DNA from: JBMNUL01 sp050946255
GTDB taxonomy: Bacteria; Actinomycetota; Coriobacteriia; Coriobacteriales; CADBOM01
DNA: 18,148 nucleotides
Direction of reading: 5' to 3'
NCBI GenBank assembly: GCA_050946255.1
Contig: JBMNUL010000037.1
Span: 1 to 18,148, forward strand
Part shown: positions 1-7,505 of the stretch, one piece after another
Layout: each line of letters begins with the position of its first letter
How positions within the stretch are numbered: the first letter of the stretch is position 1
Translations under genes and position numbers: made by a program
Notes under the pieces: generated by a model
What the model was told of the DNA's origin: nothing
What the model saw: the letters and a program-made list of their open reading frames with translations, nothing else
Database searches by the model: none

Positions 1-58
1 TCCGGAGGGTCGGCGCCCGCCGCCCCGCGGGACGTTCCCGTGCGCGGCGCGAGTACCC

Positions 59-87
59 ATGCTAGCCGCCGCCCGGCCCGGTGTCAA
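59..87 (-). promoter_or_regulatory. strong sigma70-type promoter reading left, out of the window
   Basis: Read on the minus strand there is a perfect -35 TTGACA (82-87), a 17-bp very GC-rich spacer (65-81) and a -10 TAGCAT (59-64), placing the start near 52. Downstream to position 1 the sequence is extremely GC-rich and includes the small hairpin CGGGA-ACG-TCCCG. Perfect -35, GC-rich spacer and structured GC-rich leader are what one expects of an rRNA or other stable-RNA operon, but its product lies outside the window, so this is an inference. Confidence 0.65.
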
Positions 88-147
88 CACCCCTCCCGGG
101 GCGCTCCGCCAGTGGACGGCGAACGGTTTTCATATCCGTTCTGGGAT

Positions 148-187
148 GGTTAATGTTGAGGAAAAAATTTAATTGTCAACGTTAACC
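148..187. promoter_or_regulatory. inverted repeat in AT-rich intergenic region
   Basis: GGTTAATGTTG (148-158) and CAACGTTAACC (177-187) are inverted copies with one mismatch, 18 nt apart. They lie between the leftward promoter at 59-87 and the rightward hydrolase gene. A dyad operator for one of these two units is possible. No regulator gene adjoins it. Confidence 0.3.
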
Positions 188-227
188 CGTCGACTAACTG
201 GGATAATCAGAATATCACCTTTTTGAG

Positions 228-254
228 GAAATTCAAAACAAAATTTTGAATTTC
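228..254. promoter_or_regulatory. perfect 11-bp inverted repeat upstream of the hydrolase gene
   Basis: GAAATTCAAAA (228-238) and TTTTGAATTTC (244-254) are exact inverted copies around a 5-nt centre, followed on + by TTTTAAA. The stem is almost all A/T, so it would be a weak RNA hairpin; a protein-binding dyad is the more natural reading. A possible -10 (TATAAG, 266-271) lies just downstream, so the dyad would overlap the -35 area of the hydrolase promoter. Both functional readings are inference. Confidence 0.4.
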
Positions 255-337
255 TTTTAAATGGGTATAAGCGCACTAAATCGAACTGTGTTTCTAATGT
301 GCCACACATTATCACTGCGTCGAAATTGGAGGTAGAC

Positions 338-946
338 ATGACCAGACTTTACTACCAAGGACATTCCTCATTCAGGATTATTTCCGAAGATGACGAGGTG
401 GCATACATAGACCCCTACATCGACAACGGGTTCGACTATCCTGCAAACCTTGTCCTCGTCACACACGAGCATTTCGATCACAACAACGTGGACATTGTCC
501 CCAAGGCTCCCAATTGCGCAGTTGCCCGAGCCTCCGACATGCACCCCAACGGCAAGTACCTCACAAAGCAGTTCGGCTCTTTCTCGGTAACCGCTGTGCC
601 AGCCGAGAACAAGAACCACCCCGTAGACAAATGCGTTGGATATCTGATAGAGGTAGACGGCAAGAGGCTTTACTTCGCAGGCGACACTTCTTATACGGAC
701 TATATGTCCGACGTGCTTGCCAAGACGCAAATCGATTACGCTTTCCTGCCATGCGACGGAGTCTTCAACATGGACGTCAAAGAGGCAAGCCGCTGTGCGA
801 AAACCATAGGCGCTGCCCATACGATTCCAATTCACACCTCCCCCACCAGCTCGAAAGAAGACTGTCGTTTCGACATGGATGTAGCTAGGGCATTCGAAGC
901 AGATGGGAAAATCATCATTCAACCGGGAGAGGAAGTCGAGCTATAG
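338..946 (+). CDS. metallo-beta-lactamase-fold hydrolase (UlaG-like / Lactamase_B_3 type)
   Basis: A 202-residue cytoplasmic protein with the metal-binding signature HEHFDH near residue 45, preceded by a strand ending VLVTHEH. A second metal-ligand motif, FAGDT, lies near residue 115, and a late HT segment (IPIHTSPTS) near residue 167 supplies the last His. This order fits the small single-domain Lactamase_B_3 / UlaG-like branch, whose members hydrolyse varied phosphoester or lactone-type substrates; the substrate here cannot be told. ATG 338 was chosen because GGAGG (328-332) sits 5 nt before it. An in-frame ATG at 299 would add 13 residues without a good ribosome binding site. The gene stands alone, converging on xerC, with a shared terminator at 1069-1099. 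No signal peptide is visible. Confidence 0.85.
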   Translation: MTRLYYQGHSSFRIISEDDEVAYIDPYIDNGFDYPANLVLVTHEHFDHNNVDIVPKAPNCAVARASDMHPNGKYLTKQFGSFSVTAVPAENKNHPVDKCVGYLIEVDGKRLYFAGDTSYTDYMSDVLAKTQIDYAFLPCDGVFNMDVKEASRCAKTIGAAHTIPIHTSPTSSKEDCRFDMDVARAFEADGKIIIQPGEEVEL

Positions 947-1068
947 CCCACAGCTCACCAATTTCATCCACTGCTCTCCAGCTCCAGGATGTTTTCCACG
1001 AAGACAATCACGGGAACAGCATGGGCCAGCCGAGTTTATGGCATGCATTCCAGAGGCAAATAGCATTA

Positions 1069-1099
1069 TGGCGGACCTAACAACAAATCAGGTCCGCCA
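1069..1099. terminator. bidirectional intrinsic terminator between convergent genes
   Basis: TGGCGGACCT (1069-1078) pairs perfectly with AGGTCCGCCA (1090-1099) across an 11-nt loop. On + it is followed by CATTATTTTC; on - by a weaker T-containing tail. It lies between the stops of the + hydrolase (946) and the - xerC (1154), so it can serve both. Confidence 0.75.
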
Positions 1100-1153
1100 C
1101 ATTATTTTCATCAGGCACATTATGATCGAAAAGAACCATTCGGGCTCAACGCT

Positions 1154-2086
1154 CTAGCCACGCGGATGCGCCCTGTTGTGAACTTCCTTCAGATGAGCAG
1201 GTGACATATGTGTGTAGATCTGCGTGGTCGACAAGCTGGAGTGCCCAAGAAGTTCCTGGACGGTACGCAAGTCAGCTCCTCCCTCCACCATGTCGGTTGC
1301 GAAAGAATGTCGCAGATCGTGTGGGGTCAGGTTCTCATCGAGACCAGCCATCTCCAAAGTCGTCTTGAACATGCGCCTTATGGCATCTGTTCCCATTGGG
1401 TTGCCCCTAGAGGAAAGGAACAGCTTCTTCGTGTAGATCCTGGCCTTCTTCAGGAAAACCGGTCTCGACTGGTTCATGTAGACCTCGATTGAATGGACGG
1501 CCATGGGGTGAATCGGGATTATCCTCTCCTTAGACCCCTTTCCGAATACCTTGATCTGCATTTCGTCAAGGTCAACATCGTTGATGTCCATGTTCGAGAT
1601 TTCTGAAATTCTGGCACCAGATGCATACATCAGCTCGAGTATTGCCTGGTTCCTGATGCTCTTGGCATCATCGCCATCCCAGACGCTCAGGAGCTTGTAT
1701 ATATCTTCGGCTACAAGTCTTCGGGGAAGGACCTTTCCCCTCTTGGGCCCAGAGATTATAGAGAGAGGGTCACTTTCAATACCACCATCGACAACCATCC
1801 ACCTGTAGAAGGTTTTTGATGCAGAGAGCTTTCGGTTGATGCTGCTCCTGGCATACCCTTCCCTGCTCAGGTAATTCATGTAGGCACGCATCTGCCTGTG
1901 TGTGAGCAAGGCCAAGTCGACATCATTTTCCGATGCCCACTGCATGAACCCCTCGAGATCGCTCTTGTAAGCATCTATCGTATGGCTCGAATAGTTGCTC
2001 TCGACCTTCAGGGAATTGAGGAACCTTTCAAGCAGCTCCTCAGAATCCGAAACCTTACCGCTCTTGATAACTTTTTTCGTGGTCAT
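1154..2086 (-). CDS. xerC: tyrosine recombinase XerC/XerD family
   Basis: A 310-residue site-specific recombinase that would act at dif to resolve chromosome dimers. Residues ~17-100 form the SAM-like core-binding domain (NYSSHTIDAYKSDLEGF), and the C-terminal half is the catalytic domain. All active-site residues are present: R159 (ASGARISE), K183 (FGKGSKER), H256 and R259 (PHDLRHSFA), H282 (LLGHSS) and the nucleophile Y291 (TQIYTHM). The H256-H282-Y291 spacing equals that of E. coli XerD. Length is normal for Xer proteins (~300). It lies downstream of trmFO, the position of xerC (codV) in Bacillus, hence XerC rather than XerD; sequence alone does not settle this. A short N-terminal Lys-rich lead (MTTKKVIKSGK) is extra. 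GGAAG lies 9 nt before the ATG. A 104-bp AT-rich gap separates it from trmFO. Confidence 0.9.
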   Translation of the reverse strand: MTTKKVIKSGKVSDSEELLERFLNSLKVESNYSSHTIDAYKSDLEGFMQWASENDVDLALLTHRQMRAYMNYLSREGYARSSINRKLSASKTFYRWMVVDGGIESDPLSIISGPKRGKVLPRRLVAEDIYKLLSVWDGDDAKSIRNQAILELMYASGARISEISNMDINDVDLDEMQIKVFGKGSKERIIPIHPMAVHSIEVYMNQSRPVFLKKARIYTKKLFLSSRGNPMGTDAIRRMFKTTLEMAGLDENLTPHDLRHSFATDMVEGGADLRTVQELLGHSSLSTTQIYTHMSPAHLKEVHNRAHPRG

Positions 2087-2160
2087 TTGACATCGCTTCC
2101 AAACCTGTGGCCGGTGCTTTTTTATGTCTAATATTATTTTTTATTTATCAATTTATTATT

Positions 2161-2169
2161 CTTATACCA
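2161..2169 (-). promoter_or_regulatory. possible extended -10 element upstream of xerC
   Basis: In the AT-rich 104-bp gap between trmFO and xerC the minus strand reads TGGTATAAG, an extended -10 (TGn plus TATAAG). No convincing -35 lies 17 bp upstream. It could give xerC its own transcript, but the call is weak. Confidence 0.25.
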
Positions 2170-2190
2170 CGAAAAAAGTCTTTCACCCTT

Positions 2191-3585
2191 TTAAAATTCC
2201 GGAAGTTTTAGCTGTTCTCTAATAATTGGTGGGTCAGCGGCAATCACCCCAATTTCGGAGAGTCTGTTCCTATACTCGTCGATGGCCTTTCTTGCCCTGA
2301 GGGCATATGACATGTAGCGTTCCCGTTTGTTCTTGATCCTCTTTTCAAAAGGCCTGGCAATCCCATAGTTCACATGCATCGGCTGATAGTCTTGAGTTTC
2401 TGGATCGGTGGCATAGTCGACCAACGCCCCGAACATGCTGTCTCTGGGAAGAGGGGGCAACTCCTTTCCTATGATTTCGCAATACGTTGCCAGTGCAGCC
2501 AACAGTCCCGATGCCATTGCCTCGCAGTATCCTTCAGTCCCCGTTATCTGCCCGGCAAACCTCACCACCGGGCGATTCGGAATCTCGAATGTCTTTCCCA
2601 GAACATGTGGGGAGTCTATGAAAGAATTCCTGTGCATCACCCCAAATCTTGCGAATTCGGCATGTTCCAGACCTGGAATCATCCGGAAAACCCGTTCTTG
2701 TTCCGGATGCTTGAGATTGGTCTGGAAACCCACCAGGTTATAAGCACTGAGAGCCTCGTTCTCCGCTCTCAGCTGCACGACAGCCCAAGGGCGATGCCCT
2801 GTTTTCGGATTGGTAAGCCCCACGGGTTTCAGAGGACCGAATCTCAACGCGTCCTTGCCACTGCGGGCAATCTCCTCCACAGGCTGGCATGCCGAGAACA
2901 GATCCTTGCTCTCGAAGGCCTTTGGAATCACGCGTTCCGCGTTGAGCAGTTCCTCGACGAAAGCCTCGTATCCCTCTTTGTCGAAAGGCGCATTGAGATA
3001 GTCGGCCCCTCCCTTGTCATATCTTGATTGTGAGAACAGCTTGTCCATGTCGAGGGATTCTGCCTCCACGACCGGCGCGGCGGCATCGTAGAACGCAAAG
3101 AAATCAGAGCCGAGCTCACGGCGAATTTCGTCTGCAAGGCCATCGGAGGTAAGCGGGCCGGTTGCAACTATTGCGCGGCCATTGGGAATCGCGTCCACCT
3201 CGCCTTCGACGATCTTGATGTTGGGATTGGACTTCAGCTCTTCCGTGACCCTCGTGGAAAACACGTCTCTGTCCACGGCAAGCGCCTTGCCAGCGGGAAC
3301 ACTTGAGTCCAGAGCTATATCGATCAACCGGGACCCGAGCACAGCCAGCTCGTATTTCAGAGTCCCCGCCGCAGATGTCGGGTCAAGGCTCTTGAGCGAG
3401 TTGGAACACACCAGCTCCCCAAATCTCCCTGTGTGATGCGCGGGAGTCATCTTCCCTGGGCGCATCTCGTGCAATTCGACTTCCACTCCCCTATTTGCCA
3501 ACTGCAGCGCGGCTTCCGACCCAGCCAGGCCAGCGCCCACGATTGTCACTTTCTCCAACTCCACACCAATGCCCCTCTCGATCAC
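2191..3585 (-). CDS. trmFO: methylenetetrahydrofolate-tRNA-(uracil-5-)-methyltransferase TrmFO
   Basis: A flavoprotein that makes 5-methyluridine at position 54 of tRNA using 5,10-methylenetetrahydrofolate and FADH2. The 464-residue protein opens with the FAD-binding Rossmann motif VTIVGAGLAGSEAA (~13-26), followed by the TrmFO hallmark GELVCSNSLKS with catalytic-type Cys60. A second conserved Cys233 is in SACQPVEE, followed by FGPLKPVGL. Length fits the family (430-470). The start at 3585 is GTG, with GAGG only 4 nt away. A second in-frame GTG at 3564, preceded by GAGAGGGG at 7 nt, would give 457 residues beginning MELEKVTIVG, which resembles relatives more closely. The neighbours dprA upstream and xerC downstream match the classical order, but topA, often between dprA and trmFO, is absent. 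Confidence 0.93.
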   Translation of the reverse strand: MIERGIGVELEKVTIVGAGLAGSEAALQLANRGVEVELHEMRPGKMTPAHHTGRFGELVCSNSLKSLDPTSAAGTLKYELAVLGSRLIDIALDSSVPAGKALAVDRDVFSTRVTEELKSNPNIKIVEGEVDAIPNGRAIVATGPLTSDGLADEIRRELGSDFFAFYDAAAPVVEAESLDMDKLFSQSRYDKGGADYLNAPFDKEGYEAFVEELLNAERVIPKAFESKDLFSACQPVEEIARSGKDALRFGPLKPVGLTNPKTGHRPWAVVQLRAENEALSAYNLVGFQTNLKHPEQERVFRMIPGLEHAEFARFGVMHRNSFIDSPHVLGKTFEIPNRPVVRFAGQITGTEGYCEAMASGLLAALATYCEIIGKELPPLPRDSMFGALVDYATDPETQDYQPMHVNYGIARPFEKRIKNKRERYMSYALRARKAIDEYRNRLSEIGVIAADPPIIREQLKLPEF

Positions 3586-3607
3586 GGCACCTCAATTGCT
3601 CGCCAGA

Positions 3608-3616
3608 ATCATAGCA
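3608..3616 (-). promoter_or_regulatory. trmFO: possible extended -10 promoter for trmFO
   Basis: On the minus strand TGC is followed by TATGAT (3608-3613), an extended -10 with five of six consensus bases. The predicted start near 3601 leaves a short leader that still contains GAGG before the GTG at 3585. No good -35 is visible. The rest of the 209-bp dprA-trmFO gap shows only a small tandem duplication. Confidence 0.3.
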
Positions 3617-3668
3617 AGCGCCACATTCTTCGCCTTGCAACATAATCCCAGGTGTTGAAAACTCCGTT

Positions 3669-3698
3669 GCACAAGCCAGTGTCGCACAAGCCAGTATC
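3669..3698. repeat. 15-bp tandem duplication
   Basis: GCACAAGCCAGTGTC (3669-3683) is followed directly by GCACAAGCCAGTATC (3684-3698), 14 of 15 identical. It is non-coding, between dprA and trmFO. No dyad symmetry is seen, so a slippage duplication is the simplest reading. Confidence 0.7.
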
Positions 3699-3794
3699 AA
3701 ATATATTCTCGCCTCGAGCAAAGACAGACATGGAAACAGGCTCGAATGGTTCTAACGGGAAACAGTCCAGATAGCGCCCCTATTTACCACATCT

Positions 3795-4826
3795 TCATCG
3801 CGTTGGCCCCGAATCATCGCTTCCATTCCCGATCTGCAATGCCCTTGCGTCCACTCCAAATCTCCCATCTGGATACCTCACGACGATCCCCGCAGTTTCC
3901 AGTCTGGACAGATCTTTAACCGTATCCAACACGCTCAAACGGAGGGCATAGGCCAGCTCCTCCGTCCTCAAGGGCGATGCCAAGAGCATCCTCACCATCG
4001 ATGACTGTTGTTTCGTTGCAGCCAGCGGGAGATTCACAGATACTCCGGGCTTGCCCTCCAAAGACACTGAGATTCCAGAGAATATCCTGTCCATTGCAGC
4101 TCTGAAACAATCGTCTCCAACTATGGGCGTGGCCCCTTCTTCCAGCAACTTGTTGGACCCGGCCGACTCCCTTGAGAAAATCGATCCCGGGACAACCAGG
4201 ACTTCCCTCCCAAAGCCAATGGCGAAATCGGCGGTGGTGAAGGTACCGCTCGGGAGCCCCGCCTCCACTATGAGGACGGCCTTTGCCAAACCTGCGATAA
4301 TCCTGTTCCTCTTCACGAATGCCCAACGCAGTGGTGGAGTACCCCAGGGCAGCTCAGAGATGATTGCCCCACCTGAATCGACTACCTTGTCGAATAGGGG
4401 CTTTCCATGCTTCGGATATGCCACGTCGGCACCCGAACCCATGACCACGACCGTCGCGCCGCCTTCCTTCAGGGCTCCTTTGTGGGATGCCTGGTCGCAA
4501 CCAATTGCACCTCCAGAGATGACGCAGATACCCATCTGAGCGGCCATGGACGCAAATCTCTCCGCACAAGTCAACCCATAGGGAGTTGCCTTTCTGGCCC
4601 CCACTATCGCAAGCCCGGGGAGAAGAGCTCCTTCATTTCCGATTCCCATGATCTTCTCTGGAGGATTTTCGATTTCCCGGAGCATCTGTGGATAGCTTTC
4701 GGAGTGGATGTCCAACGTGAACTTCTTTGCCCCCTCCATTCCCTTTGCCCCGCATGCTCCTTCATGACCTTCAGATTCGGCGCTATTGTGGCACGGCGGT
4801 TTCTCCATCTCCAAAGAATCAGCCAT
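3795..4826 (-). CDS. dprA: DNA-processing protein DprA (Smf)
   Basis: DprA binds incoming single-stranded DNA during transformation and loads RecA. The chosen start gives 343 residues. After ~35 hydrophilic Cys/Glu-containing residues comes the Rossmann-like core: LAIVGARKATPYG (~72-84), SGGAIGCDQASHKGAL (~104-119, the family GxAxGID-like signature), FVKRNRIIAGLA (~170-181), LPSGTFTTADFAIGFGREV and PGSIFSRESAGSN. Residues ~285-335 look like the C-terminal winged helix. The N-terminal SAM domain of longer DprAs is missing. ATG 4826 lies 4 nt after the comM TGA, with GAGGG and GAGGA just before it. A start at 4925 would push about 95 nt back into comM and is rejected. Together with comM this is part of a likely yraN-comM-dprA operon. 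Confidence 0.93.
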   Translation of the reverse strand: MADSLEMEKPPCHNSAESEGHEGACGAKGMEGAKKFTLDIHSESYPQMLREIENPPEKIMGIGNEGALLPGLAIVGARKATPYGLTCAERFASMAAQMGICVISGGAIGCDQASHKGALKEGGATVVVMGSGADVAYPKHGKPLFDKVVDSGGAIISELPWGTPPLRWAFVKRNRIIAGLAKAVLIVEAGLPSGTFTTADFAIGFGREVLVVPGSIFSRESAGSNKLLEEGATPIVGDDCFRAAMDRIFSGISVSLEGKPGVSVNLPLAATKQQSSMVRMLLASPLRTEELAYALRLSVLDTVKDLSRLETAGIVVRYPDGRFGVDARALQIGNGSDDSGPTR

Positions 4827-4830
4827 ATCC

Positions 4831-6360
4831 TCATCCCTCGTCCTGCATCCTGTACATCGAAGCCTCGACAACATCCTCTTCCGAAACGCTTTCGCGCTCG
4901 TCCATGTCGGCAATCGTCCTTGCAACCGCGAGAACCTTCATGATTCCGCGCCCGCTCATCATGTGCGCCCTGGCAATGCTCTCCACTACGCTGCTCGTTT
5001 GCTCTGACATGCGGCACTGCTCGATAAGCTCCGCATCTCTGCCCTTGCGATCCAAATCCCCCGGAGACCTATCTGCAGCTTTCGCCTTCCTGAAAGAGGC
5101 GAACTCCCTCGCAATGAGAACCCCCTCCCTGAGTTTCTCGGATGATGTTCCCGTTCCAGTTGCGAGAACTGTCCCCGGGGCACTGCGGCTGACCGTGACC
5201 ATGATGTCGAAACGGTCGATCAACGGACCCCCGAGCTTTGATTGATATGCCATTATTGCCCCCGACGAGCAATGGCATTGCCTTTCAGGGTCACCCAGAT
5301 ATCCACATGGGCAGGGATTCGAAGCTCCCACTAGAAGAAAGTTCGCAGGAAATTTGTACTGCCCATCTGCTCGAGACAGGACCACCTCACGCTCTTCAAT
5401 CGGCTGTCGCAGCATCTGCAGAACCCTGCTGCCGAACTCTGCCATCTCATCCAGAAAGAGAACGCCATTGTGGGCCAGGGACACCTCGCCTGGAGTTACA
5501 GGGTTTCCTCCTCCAAGAAGGCCTGCCGGAGTAGCACTGTGGTGAGGTGCGCGAAACGGCCTCTCCCCGCGCAGGATTGACTCGTACCCAACACCCGAAA
5601 CTGAATGCACCAACGCACTTGATATCCTCTCTTCATCATTGAGAGGGGGCATTATAGTGGGAAGTCTTCTTGCCAGCATGGTCTTTCCAGATCCTGGTGG
5701 TCCAACCATGAGAATCCCGTGATGCCCAGCAGCTGCAATTTGCAGTGCGCGCTTTGCGACATCCTGCGATGCAACGTCGGCGAAGTCCAGTTTCTGGCCC
5801 GAGCTCTGTTGTGAGAGCCGGGGGTGTTTTCCAGCAGCCGAGACCGGAACAGACAGGGCATCCTCCCTCCTGAGGTAACCGAGACTGCTCAGCTCGTAAT
5901 GCTTCCCAGGAAGAACGGCATCCAGAGTTTCGGACAATTTGCCAGTGACAAGCCTGCCGCCAAGATTCCCTACCATGGAAGCAACGGCGAACAGCCCGTT
6001 GACCTCACGTATGGATCCGTCAAGGGACAGCTCTCCAACAAAAGTCGTGTTCTCGATGATGGAGCTCTTTACCTGCCCGGTGCTCACGAGAATCCCAAGT
6101 GCTATTGGAAGATCGAACCCTGACCCCACTTTTTTCAAAGAGCTCGGTGCAAGGTTCACGATGATGTGGGCCCTGGGAACCGTGAACCCAGATGCCCTCA
6201 GCGCGGACCGCACTCTGAGCTTCGCCTCCTGGACAGTGGAGTCGGCCATCCCGACTATCGAAATTCCCGGGAGCCCCGATCCAACGCTGATCTCCACGAC
6301 CACCGGGATTGACTCTATCCCCCGAATAACGGCGCTGTTGACAAAACATTGCCTGTCCAA
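4831..6360 (-). CDS. comM: ComM/YifB-family Mg-chelatase-like AAA+ ATPase
   Basis: ComM is a hexameric helicase that promotes branch migration while transformed DNA is integrated. The 509-residue protein has an N-terminal ChlI domain (~8-125; SGLPGISIVGMADS, VNLAPSSLKK, FDLPIALGIL), an AAA+ module with Walker A GPPGSGKT (~220-227) and Walker B GVLFLDE (~299-305), then the CPCGYLGDPERQCHC cysteine cluster and the C-terminal Mg_chelatase_C helices. TTG 6360 is chosen: GGGGAG lies 7 nt upstream, it starts 2 nt after the yraN stop, and the product has the usual family length. An upstream in-frame TTG at 6390 would overlap yraN without a ribosome binding site. It is followed 4 nt later by dprA. 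No key residue is missing. Confidence 0.92.
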   Translation of the reverse strand: MDRQCFVNSAVIRGIESIPVVVEISVGSGLPGISIVGMADSTVQEAKLRVRSALRASGFTVPRAHIIVNLAPSSLKKVGSGFDLPIALGILVSTGQVKSSIIENTTFVGELSLDGSIREVNGLFAVASMVGNLGGRLVTGKLSETLDAVLPGKHYELSSLGYLRREDALSVPVSAAGKHPRLSQQSSGQKLDFADVASQDVAKRALQIAAAGHHGILMVGPPGSGKTMLARRLPTIMPPLNDEERISSALVHSVSGVGYESILRGERPFRAPHHSATPAGLLGGGNPVTPGEVSLAHNGVLFLDEMAEFGSRVLQMLRQPIEEREVVLSRADGQYKFPANFLLVGASNPCPCGYLGDPERQCHCSSGAIMAYQSKLGGPLIDRFDIMVTVSRSAPGTVLATGTGTSSEKLREGVLIAREFASFRKAKAADRSPGDLDRKGRDAELIEQCRMSEQTSSVVESIARAHMMSGRGIMKVLAVARTIADMDERESVSEEDVVEASMYRMQDEG

Positions 6361-6362
6361 GG

Positions 6363-7223
6363 CTATTCTCCCCTGCTGAACGCATTGCAATGATGCCGCA
6401 GCAAGGCCCTGCTCTCTGTGATTACCCCGATTGATATCACATCGAACCTCACAGTGATGTTCACGAATTCGGAGTCTTTGAGATATGCCATCGCAATCCT
6501 CTCGTATCGATGGCGCTTCTCAGCCGTTACCGATTCCTCTGGAAGCCCTGCGTTCTTCGCCTCACGCGTCTTGACTTCGATGAACACGAGCTCCCCGTCG
6601 TCAAGTGCCACTATGTCGGCCTCTCCGAATTGGCACCGCCAGTTCCTATCCAAGATCGTGTAACCGTTGCGTTCCAGATAGGCGCAAGCCGCATCCTCTC
6701 CTTTCCTGCCAAGGCTGATGTTGTGGCTTTCGCTTGACTCGGGGTCTTCTTGCCCGTCTTTTTCCTCCTCCGTGCACAAGGGGTTCTCTTCTGCAAGTGC
6801 AGAGCTGCCTTTGGATGCAGAGCTGTCTTTGGATGCAGAGGACCCTTCAGTCGCGGCTTTCGCTGATGCAGCAGCGTCTTCTTCACTCGACTCGCCTTTT
6901 GCAGATGCGGAGCCCCCTTCATTCACATTGCTTCCTGCAGGCGCAGAGTCTTTCCCAACCACAGCGTTCTTCCCGCTGCTTTCCTCAGTTGTTTTCTTTT
7001 CTTGACGGCGCTTGCCAGACCTTTTCTTCGCGCCCTTTTCACCTTCGACCTCTGCGGAGTCTTTTGACCCAGCATTGTCTGAGCCTATATCGGCAGATAC
7101 CTCCAGCTCTGCCTCGAGGGGCAGGTAGTCATCGGGAACTTCTTTTTCAACTTCGGCTTCAGGGCAATCGATGCCTTTGCCGGTGGAATCTGCGAATACC
7201 TTTCCCGCTTTTTTCGTAGCCAT
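6363..7223 (-). CDS. yraN: YraN/UPF0102 nuclease-fold protein with long low-complexity N-terminal extension
   Basis: Residues ~171-286 are a complete YraN domain: LGRKGEDAACAYLERNGY, then GEADIVALDDGELVFIEVKTR carrying the PD-(D/E)xK-like residues D203, E216 and K218. YraN proteins belong to the Holliday-junction-resolvase-like fold; their cellular role is poorly defined, though they often sit beside comM and rnhB. The oddity is the first ~170 residues, a charged Ser/Ala/Glu/Lys-rich stretch with no visible fold and internal repeats (SASKDS, SASKGS), whereas typical YraN is ~115-130 residues in total. The ATG at 7223 has AAGGGA 7 nt upstream and the frame is open throughout, so the extension looks translated. 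A basic patch (KKRSGKRRQEKK) near residues 66-77 could touch nucleic acid. Its stop is 2 nt before comM. Confidence 0.85.
   Translation of the reverse strand: MATKKAGKVFADSTGKGIDCPEAEVEKEVPDDYLPLEAELEVSADIGSDNAGSKDSAEVEGEKGAKKRSGKRRQEKKTTEESSGKNAVVGKDSAPAGSNVNEGGSASAKGESSEEDAAASAKAATEGSSASKDSSASKGSSALAEENPLCTEEEKDGQEDPESSESHNISLGRKGEDAACAYLERNGYTILDRNWRCQFGEADIVALDDGELVFIEVKTREAKNAGLPEESVTAEKRHRYERIAMAYLKDSEFVNITVRFDVISIGVITESRALLRHHCNAFSRGE
6799..6840 (-). repeat. 18-bp tandem repeat inside the yraN extension
   Basis: An 18-bp unit occurs at 6799-6816 and 6817-6834 with one mismatch (GCAGAGCTG shared at the start), plus a partial third copy GCAGAG at 6835-6840. It is in frame (six codons) and encodes the Ser/Ala/Lys hexapeptide repeats SASKDS/SASKGS, so copy number could change without breaking the reading frame. 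Confidence 0.7.
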
Positions 7224-7335
7224 ACTTTCGTCCCTTCATCTTCGAGAGCTAACGATGAGCAAATGATGAACGGGACATCTGAACAGAAAACTTGAGATAT
7301 CAAAATCCAATCAAAGGGGGGACTAACCAAAATAT

Positions 7336-7505
7336 GACCAGATGCAAAACGAGGGGTTAACCGAATTGAACCCGCAGGAGAAAACGACCAGATTCAAAAC
7401 CGTCTAGAAAAGATTCCCCTGGGTGACAAGAATTCCGGGGCTGTTTAAAGAATCTCCTGGATTATAAGGACTCCGGGGCCGTCTAGAAAAGAGTCCCCTG
7501 GGTGA
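7336..7505 (-). repeat. degenerate tandem copies of the rnhB 3' end
   Basis: The rnhB tail including its stop (7479-7505) recurs at 7400-7426 with 26 of 27 identities, 79 bp downstream of the gene in its own direction. Read on minus the second copy would give TQGNLF-stop against the gene's TQGTLF-stop. A poorer middle copy (~7440-7465, CCAGGAGATTCTTTAAACAG on minus) lies between. A second small pair, GACCAGATGCAAAAC (7336-7350) and GACCAGATTCAAAAC (7386-7400), adjoins it. On minus, GGACTC (7491-7496) can pair with GAGTCC (7468-7473), so the array may also act as a weak terminator. The remaining ~110 bp up to yraN show no convincing promoter. Confidence 0.7.

Noticed and set aside
4827..4925. 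N-terminal extension of dprA to 4925
   Set aside because: It overlaps the comM end by ~95 nt and lacks family similarity; ATG 4826 has a good site.
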